NCBI GenBank assembly: GCA_937943625.1
Contig: CALEAD010000041.1
Span: 1-64,000 of the forward strand
Direction of reading: 5' to 3'
Length of the DNA: 64,000 nucleotides
From: an uncultured Anaerolineae bacterium
GTDB taxonomy: Bacteria > Chloroflexota > Anaerolineae > Promineifilales > Promineifilaceae
Below, in pieces: positions 32,565 to 39,616 of the stretch. The stretch's first letter is position 1, and every line of letters starts with the position of its first letter. Below the pieces are notes generated by a model. That model made no database searches. It was not told the origin of the DNA and saw only the letters and a program-made list of their open reading frames with translations. The position numbers were made by a program, and so were the translations under genes.

Positions 32565-33747
32565 TTGCCAGATGCTCCTCAAAAGTAACGCTGAAGACGT
32601 GCGCGCCGGGGGTAACGGCCGTGCAGTCCACCACAAAAAACAGATAACTGCTCGGCGTGGGATTTGCCACCGCCCGCAGCGAAGAAAGGCCAGGGTTAGC
32701 AATGGGGCCAGGCGGCAGCCCCGTAACCAGGTACGTGTTGTATGGGGAATCCGCGCGCAAATCATTCAGCGTCAGCGGCGACTTCCACCAGCTATCGCTG
32801 TCTGCCTGGTACCCCAGCGCATATTGCACGGTCGGGTCCGTCTCCAGCCGCATTCCCAGCGCCAGCCGGTTGTAGAAAACGCCAGCGATGAGCGGCCGTT
32901 CCTCCGCCACCACCGCCTCCCGCTCCACAATCGAAGCCAGCGTCACTGCCTGGTGCAGCGTCAGCCCCTGCGCGCCAAACTGCTGGCGCATGGCCGGGTC
33001 TACGCGACGGTCAAAGTTGCGCAGCATAGCGTCTACCAGATAAGCGGCGTCCGCATCTTGCGGCACGCGATAAGTGTCGGGAAAAAGATACCCTTCCAGC
33101 GAAGCCTCGGCAGGCAACGCCACCAAAAAGGGGTAAGGCGAAAGGTCAAAATGGGTCTGGCGCCGCACGATGGCGCTAAAGGCGGCAGCGTCAATTTGCG
33201 CGGGCGTGGTAGTTGCCAGGTAACGCGCCATCTCTTCGCTGCGCCACCCTTCCAAAAAGCGCAGCTCCACGTCGCGAGCATAGGCAGCGGTGAGGGTTTG
33301 CGCCAGTTGCGGCACAGTCAGATAGGGACTGAGGGTAAATTCGCCCGCTTCTAGCTGCCAATCTAGCCCGTAGTAGCGCAGATAGTTGAGGAAAAGCTGC
33401 CGGTCGGTCAGCGCGCCTGCGGCCACCAGGTTGGCGGCAATGGCACTGGCTGTTTCGCCGGGGGTAATGGTGAAGACGATGGGCACGCTGTTGCGGCCAG
33501 CCGCCTGCGCCAACTGTGGCTCGTGGGTGAGGAGGTAATTATATAGATAGAGACGTTCGATGGGGTTCAGATGAGGGGCAACGGCCGTTGTCTGCCACTG
33601 CTGGTAACGCTGCCACAGCAAAAAGGAGGTTACGCCACAAATGGGTATGAGCATAACAAAAAACGCCAGCCGCCCCAAGGCACGCGCCAGTTTGCCCCGT
33701 TTTGGCGCTGGCTGCTGCTGATGGCTGGGGGGTTGCGGATTTGTAAT
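32545..33747 (-). CDS. mltG: Endolytic transglycosylase MltG
   Basis: Membrane-bound murein transglycosylase that ends nascent glycan strands. The single TM segment (FFVMLIPICGVTSFLLW, about 28-44) is followed by a LysM-like part (VFTITPGETASAIAANL) and the YceG catalytic domain with ASIVEREAVVAEERPLIAGVFYNRL (catalytic Glu), LQTDPTVQYALG-like LETDPTVQYALG, and SPYNTYLVTGLPPGPIANPG. No ATG or GTG lies between the mosaic repeat and the TM segment except an internal Met within it. A GGGAGG lies 6 bases before an ATT codon at 33747, which I take as a rare ATT start (400 aa). The open frame continues upstream through two repeat copies to 33894, so a longer repeat-encoded N-terminus is the alternative. 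Confidence 0.85.
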   Translation of the reverse strand: MTNPQPPSHQQQPAPKRGKLARALGRLAFFVMLIPICGVTSFLLWQRYQQWQTTAVAPHLNPIERLYLYNYLLTHEPQLAQAAGRNSVPIVFTITPGETASAIAANLVAAGALTDRQLFLNYLRYYGLDWQLEAGEFTLSPYLTVPQLAQTLTAAYARDVELRFLEGWRSEEMARYLATTTPAQIDAAAFSAIVRRQTHFDLSPYPFLVALPAEASLEGYLFPDTYRVPQDADAAYLVDAMLRNFDRRVDPAMRQQFGAQGLTLHQAVTLASIVEREAVVAEERPLIAGVFYNRLALGMRLETDPTVQYALGYQADSDSWWKSPLTLNDLRADSPYNTYLVTGLPPGPIANPGLSSLRAVANPTPSSYLFFVVDCTAVTPGAHVFSVTFEEHLANVQRCR

Positions 33748-33753
33748 GGTAAT

Positions 33754-33935
33754 CCTCCCTTGAAAATGACCACCGACGGCCGTCTGTAAGTGTAGCCCAG
33801 GTTGCCAAACCTGGTACTTACCTCCCTTGAAAATGACCACCGACGGCCGTCTGTAAGTGTAGCCCAGGTTGCCAAACCTGGTTGGTAGGTGCAAGTTTGC
33901 TAACCTGCGTTACATTTTCATTCGTGGTGGTGTGC
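33754..33935. repeat. Mosaic intergenic repeat with 62-bp tandem duplication
   Basis: A 62-base unit starting CCTCCCTTGAAAATGACC and ending GGTTGCCAAACCTGGT occurs twice, identically, at 33754-33815 and 33821-33882 (period 67). Each contains the octamer ACGGCCGT and the palindrome CCAGGTTGCCAAACCTGG. The second copy continues into GCTAACCTGCGTTACATTTTCATTC and GTGGTGGTGTG (to 33935), which encodes the last residues of ruvX. Identity of the tandem units points to recent duplication. Confidence 0.85.
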
Positions 33936-34383
33936 CCTGCTCAATTTGCGCGTCCAGGTACGACTGCAAAATGAAGGCGGCAGCCACGGCATCTATACGC
34001 TCTTTAGCCTGTTTCATGCGTCTACCGCGCTGGCGCATACTGTCGTAAGCCTGCACGGTTGTCAACGCTTCATCCCAAAATAGCAGCGGAATGGCCAGGT
34101 TTTGCTCTAACCCGGCAGCATAGTCACGCACCCAGGCCACCTTTTCTCCCTCAATGCCGCTGAGAGGGATGGGTAGCCCCACAATCAGCAGGTTGGCCTG
34201 CTGCTCGGCAACGAGGCGGACAATGGCGGAATAATCTTCCTGGCGCGACTTGCGCTTGAGCACAGTCAGAGCTCTGGCAATGGTGCGCGTGGCGTCGCTG
34301 ACGGCGACACCGATGCGCTTTTCACCTAAATCGAGGGCGAGAACGCGCCCTTTTAGCTCGTCCATCAATCGTGTGCCCCTCAT
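33910..34383 (-). CDS. ruvX: RuvX/YqgF RNase H-fold nuclease
   Basis: Predicted Holliday-junction resolvase or pre-16S rRNA maturation nuclease (YqgF). RNase H-fold residues are visible: VLALDLGEKRIGVAVSD, LLIVGLPIPLSG, LFWDEALTTVQA and KERIDAVAAAFILQSYLD. The ATG at 34383 has AGGAGA 5 bases upstream; another ATG six codons on is possible. The C-terminal residues EQGTPPRMKM are encoded by the GTGGTGGTGTGCC...TTTTC end of the mosaic repeat, so the repeat has replaced or extended the natural end. It precedes mltG, as is common for yqgF/yceG pairs. Confidence 0.92.
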   Translation of the reverse strand: MRGTRLMDELKGRVLALDLGEKRIGVAVSDATRTIARALTVLKRKSRQEDYSAIVRLVAEQQANLLIVGLPIPLSGIEGEKVAWVRDYAAGLEQNLAIPLLFWDEALTTVQAYDSMRQRGRRMKQAKERIDAVAAAFILQSYLDAQIEQGTPPRMKM

Positions 34384-34461
34384 GAACTCTCCTGCCTGGT
34401 TACAGGTCATAGGATGGCACAAAGCGGCTATTTTCACCAGTACATTTTCCCTACGCTACGG

Positions 34462-36012
34462 CTACCGTGTGAGCGTTTCCACCTGGATGCGCGCAGGCAG
34501 GTAGGGGACGCGGCTAAACCAGGTGGGCCAGATGCGCAGCGAGGGAGGCTCACGCAGGGGGAGTTCTTGAAACAAATAGACCAGGGCAGCGTCGGGGGAT
34601 TGTCCGGCAACGGCCGTTAACACCTCCGCCAACGGCAATTCCGCCGCCACATTGCCTTCAGCCAGCATGGTGAAGCGAACACGCCCGGCTTCGTCTACGC
34701 CCAATACCTCACCAATCTGCACGGTCACACTTTCGGGAACCAGCAAATAACCAGCAGGGGAATCAGCGGTAAGGGCGGCCGTCATGATGCCGAGGGCCGC
34801 AGCCTGGTTAACGGCCGTTGCCTGCAACACAGCGCGCATCTCTAGCGTCAGCTTTTCTGTAGCTTCGCCAGGGGCATGGGAGTAGCTCTCCTGCACAATG
34901 CACAACACGCGCAGAGAGGGGCGCGCCAGAAACTCTTGCGGTGTCACCTGCGCCTCCATTTGCGCCAGCGCCAGCGCCTGCAGCGATTGCAGCACCTGTG
35001 CACGCAACCGTGCCTGATCAGCCTCAGAAACGGCCGTGATCTCCTGCACCGCCCCCCCTGCCAACGGCTCCGGGTTGCGCACCGAGAGCCGGCGCCCCAA
35101 AGACCCTTCCACCGTGTCAATTGCCTCAGCCGCCACATTCCCTTGCAGTCCTGGGGCCACCGCCACCACCTCCACTTCGGCCGTGCTGCCCACCACATCT
35201 GCCAGGGTCACCTCCGTCAGTGTGCGAAATAGCACCCCCTCAACGGTGGAAGCACTCAGGCGCGTGCCGGCCGGAATACGCGCCGGAATCGCCTGCAAAT
35301 TGGTGAACAGCACGCGCCCGCGCGCCGGCGCATTCGGCAACGCCAACGCCCCAGTGGGCACAATCGCCGCCTGCCAGCTATTTTCCACCGTCAACAGGCG
35401 CGCGGGCACGGCATCCTGGGTAAAATCAACCATGCTCAGGTAGGGGTCTGCCAGCAGGGTGGCCATCGTTTGAATCGGTTGTAGCGTTGGCTGCAAGGTG
35501 AGGGTAGCGCGGGGTACGGCATAAACAAAAGCCACCCACGCCAGCGCCAGCACAAAAAAGAAAAGAAAAATAGCCGCATAACGCAGCAGCCAGCGCCACC
35601 AGGGAAGCGGGCGCACCAGGCGCGCTTGCAGCAGGGACAAGCCTTCACCTGTGGAATCAGGGGGGCGTAGCAGGTCAATAGCGGAGCCGCCTACGGTGGA
35701 CAAGCCCACGCGCTCACGGCGGCGCACGCGCCAGCTCCGCCGGTGGTGTGTGGCGCGCTGAATGGTGGGAAATGCCGGAATGCCGAGGGCCGTAGCCTGA
35801 CGCTGCACGGCCGTATCGGGCGACACCAGGGCGATCTCCAGGCGCAGCCGGTCGGCGTGACGGCGCAGGCGCACCAGGTCCAGCCCCTGGCGCAACACCC
35901 CGCCTTCTGGGGGCAACACCAGCAGCGCACGTTGCGCCCTCTCCCAGCTCAGGCGATCACAGATGGAGATGATATCATCTTCGCCGTGCAGGTGGATGAC
36001 GCGGGTGTTCAT
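34462..36012 (-). CDS. Baseplate J-like domain membrane protein
   Basis: 516 residues from the ATG at 36012. The N-terminal cytosolic domain (about 1-140: VIHLHGEDDIISICDRLSWERAQRALLVLP) resembles a nucleotide or NTPase-like fold but lacks a Walker motif. One TM segment (about 175-200, AAIFLFFFVLALAWVAFVYAVP) follows. The outside part contains a baseplate J/gp47-like module: RVLFTNLQAIPARIPAGTRLSAS, GTAEVEVVAVAPGLQGNVAAEAI, and NPEPLAGGAVQEIT. It is not part of a phage region: no other phage genes are nearby. Comparable chromosomal proteins occur in Chloroflexota (recollection). The upstream frame to 36174 overlaps the alaS end and is not trusted. Confidence 0.75.
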   Translation of the reverse strand: MNTRVIHLHGEDDIISICDRLSWERAQRALLVLPPEGGVLRQGLDLVRLRRHADRLRLEIALVSPDTAVQRQATALGIPAFPTIQRATHHRRSWRVRRRERVGLSTVGGSAIDLLRPPDSTGEGLSLLQARLVRPLPWWRWLLRYAAIFLFFFVLALAWVAFVYAVPRATLTLQPTLQPIQTMATLLADPYLSMVDFTQDAVPARLLTVENSWQAAIVPTGALALPNAPARGRVLFTNLQAIPARIPAGTRLSASTVEGVLFRTLTEVTLADVVGSTAEVEVVAVAPGLQGNVAAEAIDTVEGSLGRRLSVRNPEPLAGGAVQEITAVSEADQARLRAQVLQSLQALALAQMEAQVTPQEFLARPSLRVLCIVQESYSHAPGEATEKLTLEMRAVLQATAVNQAAALGIMTAALTADSPAGYLLVPESVTVQIGEVLGVDEAGRVRFTMLAEGNVAAELPLAEVLTAVAGQSPDAALVYLFQELPLREPPSLRIWPTWFSRVPYLPARIQVETLTR

Positions 36013-36142
36013 GGGATAGATAGCCAGAGGCCGCACATAAAAAGCAGTGTGCGCGGCCGTACCTGCTGCGCCAGCCGTTGTTCCGCCTCGGCCAGGGGCA
36101 GGTATGTTTTGAAAGTGAAGCGCGTATAGGGGATCAGCAAAG

Positions 36143-38839
36143 TCATGTGAGTGCTTTATCAACCAACGCGACAACGGCGTTCAAGGCTGCTGGCAATCTG
36201 ACAGCGTCACGGCCGCCAGCCTGCGCCAGACGGGGTTGACCGCCGCCGCCACCGCCCACCAGTTTTGCCACCTCGCGTACCAGGTCGCCCGCTTTTAGCC
36301 CGCGCTGAATCAGGTCATCGGTGACAGTGGCCACAATGAGTGGTTTGTCGTTGATGACGGCGGCGAAAACGGCTGTACCTGACCCCACTTTGTCTCTAAA
36401 CCAATCTGCCATTTCGCGCAGCACGTCTGCATCGGGAGCGTTCACCTGCGCCGCCAGCACGTTTACCCCTTTTATCTGTTGCACCTGCGCTAGCAGCGCG
36501 TCGAATTGTGCTTTAGCCGCCTGCCGTTGCAGCTTTTCCAACTCCTTTTGCAGGGTGCGATTTTCTGCCAGCAGTGCTTCCAGGCGCGCCTCCAATTCAC
36601 TCACAGGGGCATTTAACCTGCCCGCCAGACGCTCCAGCGTGTCCAGCCGCTGCGTCACGTACTCTGCTGCGCCGCGCCCTGTCACTGCCTCCACACGGCG
36701 CACACCTGCCGCCACTGCCCCTTCATGCAAAAAGCGGAAAGAGCCGATTTCGGCCGTTTCTTGCACGTGCAACCCCCCACAAAGCTCAAAGCTGTAGGGA
36801 TGATTGGGATCGCCAATTTTGATTGTACGCACGACGTCACCATATTTTTCACCAAACAGCGCCATCGCACCCGCCTCAATTGCCTCTTTTTGCCCCATGT
36901 GGGTAACGGTAACAGGGCAATTGGCCAGGATGACTTTGTTGATGTGTGCCTCGATGGTTGCCAACGTTTCCCTGTCTACAGCCCGATCGTGCGTAAAGTC
37001 AAAGCGCAGGCGGTCAGGTGCAACCAGTGAGCCAGCCTGCTGCACGTGGTTGCCCAGGTGGCTGCGTAGCTCCTTGTGCAAAATGTGGGTGGCAGTGTGG
37101 TTGCGGCGAATGTCCCAGCGTCGGCTATCGTCCACACGCAGTTTCACCACCTGCCCCCCCCTCAATTCGCCCGACTCGACCGTGCCCACATGTACAATCA
37201 GGCCGTTCAGCGGCTTGTGCATCTCTGCAACACGAAATTTCCCTTGCTCAGCAAAGATATAGCCGGTATCACTGACTTCGCCGCCCGCCTCTACGTAAAA
37301 GGGAGTAACGGCCGTTGCCACCTCCCCCATTTCGCCCGCGCGCAAAGAAGCCACACGCTGCCCCTCGCGGAAAAGCGCCACAATCTCTGATTCTGCCTCT
37401 GGGCCGGAATAGGGGTCATATTCCACGCCACCGTCTAGCTGCCCAGACTCAAGTAGCTGGTGCAGCGCGTCGGCATAGGCATTTGTGCCCGTTTCATATT
37501 GGCCAAAGCGTCCCGCGCCGCTGGCCTCGGCGTGCGCGTCACGTGCGCGCACGAAGGCGGGTTCATCCACAGTTAGACCAAGCTCTTTGGCCACATCGCG
37601 GGTAATTTCCAGCGGCAGGCCATAGGTGGCGTACAGGTTAAAGGCCGCATCTCCGGCAATTTCTGTGCCGCCGCTGGCGCGCAGGTCGGCGATCAGTTTG
37701 TCTAGCTGTGCCAGGCCGCTATCTACGGTGCGGGCAAATTTCTCTTCTTCCTGGGTCAGCACGCGCATAATGTGTTCGCGGCGCAGCTTGAGTTCAGGGT
37801 AAGCCTCACCCATTTGCGCAATATAAACGGCAGCTACGTCGGCGAGAAACGGCCGTGTAAAGCCAATTTTACGTCCAAAGCGCGCGGCACGGCGGATGAC
37901 CATGCGCAGCACGTAACCTGCACCGGTGCTGCCGGGGCGCACCCCATCGGCGATCATAAAGGTTGCCGCACGGCCGTGATCGGCAATAACACGGTAGCCG
38001 ACGTACTTTTCCTGCCGCTGCGCATCCGAATCCCCCAACAGCTCCTGCACCCTATCCATAGCGGGGCTAAAGAGATCGTTGTCATAATTGGCCTGCGTTT
38101 GCTGCATCACGCTAGTCAGGCGCTCCAGCCCCATGCCCGTATCTACACCTGGTTTTGGCAGCAGTGTGCGCGTTTTGTCCGCCGCCTGGTCAAACTGCAT
38201 AAACACCAAATTCCACACTTCCAGCCAGCGGCCGCAATCATTATCCAATGCAACCGAGCAGTCAGGACGGCCACAGGTACATGCTTCTGGCCCCCAGTCA
38301 TAGTGCAGTTCACTGGTAGGCCCACAAGGGCCAGTATCGCCCATCATCCAAAAATTGGTTTTGTCTCCCATGCGCAGCACCCGCTCCGCCGGCACACCCA
38401 CATCCTCCACCCAGTAGCCATACGCCTCGTCATCGGTGTAGTGGACGGTAAAGTAGAGGCGGTCGGCGGGAATGGCGCACGTTTCTGTCAGGAACTCATA
38501 AGCATAGCGGATCGCTTCTTTTTTGAAGTAGTCGCCAAAGGAAAAGTTGCCCAACATCTCGAAAAAGGTGTGGTGGCGGGGCGAAGGACCGACATTTTCC
38601 AGATCGTTGTGTTTGCCCTGCACACGCATACACTTTTGTGCCGTGACGGCGCGGCTGTAGCTGCGCTTTTCTTTGCCCAGGAACACGTCTACAAACTGGT
38701 TCATCCCGGCGTTGGTAAAGAGCAGCGTGGGATTGTCTTGCTGCGGCAAAGGGGCGCTGGGCACAATTTCGTGCCCCCGCTGCTGGAAAAATTGCAAGAA
38801 TGCCGCGCGGATTTCATTGCTGGTGCTCGGTTTTTTCAT
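36143..38839 (-). CDS. alaS: Alanyl-tRNA synthetase
   Basis: Class II synthetase charging tRNA-Ala. 898 residues with the usual order: catalytic core (MKKPSTSNEIRAAFLQFF ... FTNAGMNQFVDVFLG, HTFFEMLGNFSFGDYFKKEAI, FMQFDQ), tRNA-binding helices, editing domain with HTATHILHKELR and CGGLHVQETAEIGSF (metal ligands), coiled coil and C-Ala domain (GGGGGGQPRLAQAGG). The frame opens at 38944, but the first 35 codons read the mosaic repeat; the ATG at 38839 matches the family. The repeat provides GGGAT upstream of the start. It appears to be the first gene of the minus-strand block. Confidence 0.97.
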   Translation of the reverse strand: MKKPSTSNEIRAAFLQFFQQRGHEIVPSAPLPQQDNPTLLFTNAGMNQFVDVFLGKEKRSYSRAVTAQKCMRVQGKHNDLENVGPSPRHHTFFEMLGNFSFGDYFKKEAIRYAYEFLTETCAIPADRLYFTVHYTDDEAYGYWVEDVGVPAERVLRMGDKTNFWMMGDTGPCGPTSELHYDWGPEACTCGRPDCSVALDNDCGRWLEVWNLVFMQFDQAADKTRTLLPKPGVDTGMGLERLTSVMQQTQANYDNDLFSPAMDRVQELLGDSDAQRQEKYVGYRVIADHGRAATFMIADGVRPGSTGAGYVLRMVIRRAARFGRKIGFTRPFLADVAAVYIAQMGEAYPELKLRREHIMRVLTQEEEKFARTVDSGLAQLDKLIADLRASGGTEIAGDAAFNLYATYGLPLEITRDVAKELGLTVDEPAFVRARDAHAEASGAGRFGQYETGTNAYADALHQLLESGQLDGGVEYDPYSGPEAESEIVALFREGQRVASLRAGEMGEVATAVTPFYVEAGGEVSDTGYIFAEQGKFRVAEMHKPLNGLIVHVGTVESGELRGGQVVKLRVDDSRRWDIRRNHTATHILHKELRSHLGNHVQQAGSLVAPDRLRFDFTHDRAVDRETLATIEAHINKVILANCPVTVTHMGQKEAIEAGAMALFGEKYGDVVRTIKIGDPNHPYSFELCGGLHVQETAEIGSFRFLHEGAVAAGVRRVEAVTGRGAAEYVTQRLDTLERLAGRLNAPVSELEARLEALLAENRTLQKELEKLQRQAAKAQFDALLAQVQQIKGVNVLAAQVNAPDADVLREMADWFRDKVGSGTAVFAAVINDKPLIVATVTDDLIQRGLKAGDLVREVAKLVGGGGGGQPRLAQAGGRDAVRLPAALNAVVALVDKALT

Positions 38840-39060
38840 GATTTTATCCCTTGAAAATGACCGCCGACAGCCGACTGCCGACCGCTGTATGTAAATATAA
38901 GACGGCCGACCGTGGACGGTCGTACATGTATGCCAGGTTGCCAAACCTGGTATGCGCAGGTTCGATAACCTGCGTTACATTTTCATTCGTGATGGTGCGT
39001 CTACGCATGCAGCCTCCTATGAAATGTAGCCCAGGTTGCTAACTTGGGTTACGTTTGATG
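38840..39060. repeat. Mosaic intergenic repeat upstream of alaS
   Basis: CCCTTGAAAATGACCGCCGAC (from 38848) sits next to the alaS start. Next come GACGGCCGACCGTGGACGGTCGTAC (inverted GACGGTC words), then CCAGGTTGCCAAACCTGG, GATAACCTGCGTTACATTTTC and ATTCGTGATGGTG. A second partial unit, CCTATGAAATGTAGCCCAGGTTGCTAACTTGGGTTACG, ends near 39053. Confidence 0.8.
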
Positions 39061-39447
39061 CATAGTGATGGGTCCCTGTCATGGGAAGCCTGGACCAATG
39101 GGCACCAGCTGAGGTGAGGCCGATGGCGTGACGCTTATTTTAGATGAGAGAGGCCAGGTTTGCCAAACGGGGTGTGATCTGGTCTTGCATCTGAGAGCGA
39201 TGTTTGCCCGGCGATGTCCACGCGGCGATGAATCGCCGGGCTATCAAGCAGCGCCCCGTAAACGGGGCTTGTTGCCATGCCGGCACCCGTATTCGCGCCC
39301 ACACCTGCAGTTGCGCCAGCCTGGTTTACCGGGTGCCGTTCCGTTTGCTAAAGCGTCGGGCTGTCACCGCCTGGTCAAACACCTTGCCAGCAACTCACAA
39401 ACCCGACCCAAATTATTGAGAACGGCTGAGTGGACATACAGCAGAGT
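39061..39447. other. Gene-free region with palindromic hairpins
   Basis: No protein gene is supported. Two stable palindromes stand out: GCCCGGCGAT/ATCGCCGGGC (39206-39215 with 39232-39241) and GCCCCGT/ACGGGGC (39253-39259 with 39262-39268). Their GGCGATGAATCGCC and CCCCGTAAACGGGG words look like REP-type elements, possibly the remnant of a mobile element. The rest shows words like GCCTGGTTTACCGGG but no coding signal. Confidence 0.5.
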
Positions 39448-39476
39448 TTGACCAGGTTAATTGGGCGGGCTATCAT
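39448..39476 (+). promoter_or_regulatory. Promoter of the S9 peptidase gene
   Basis: TTGACC (39448-39453), 17-base spacer, TATCAT (39471-39476). The predicted leader of about 134 bases contains AAGGGTTTT (39492-39500) pairing with AAAACCCTT (39532-39540). GCTCACT (39479-39485) and AGTGAGC (39525-39531) cross with it, though the first lies partly upstream of the likely start. Confidence 0.5.
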
Positions 39477-39616
39477 TGGCTCACTAACCAAAAGGGTTTT
39501 TATAGCCGCAGCGCTACAGCAACCAGTGAGCAAAACCCTTCAACTTTGAAGTAAACAGCACAAGGTTCCGAATTTACAAAACGACAATCCAAAATTATCG
39601 TGGGAGGTCTGTTTGG

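Noticed and set aside
34462-36012. Baseplate J-like protein taken as a sign of prophage or phage-tail system
   Set aside because: It has a single membrane segment, and its neighbours are ruvX and alaS; no other tail, capsid or lysis gene is present.
37772-38854. Long plus-strand frame opposite alaS
   Set aside because: alaS is unambiguous on the other strand; the antisense translation shows no domain pattern.
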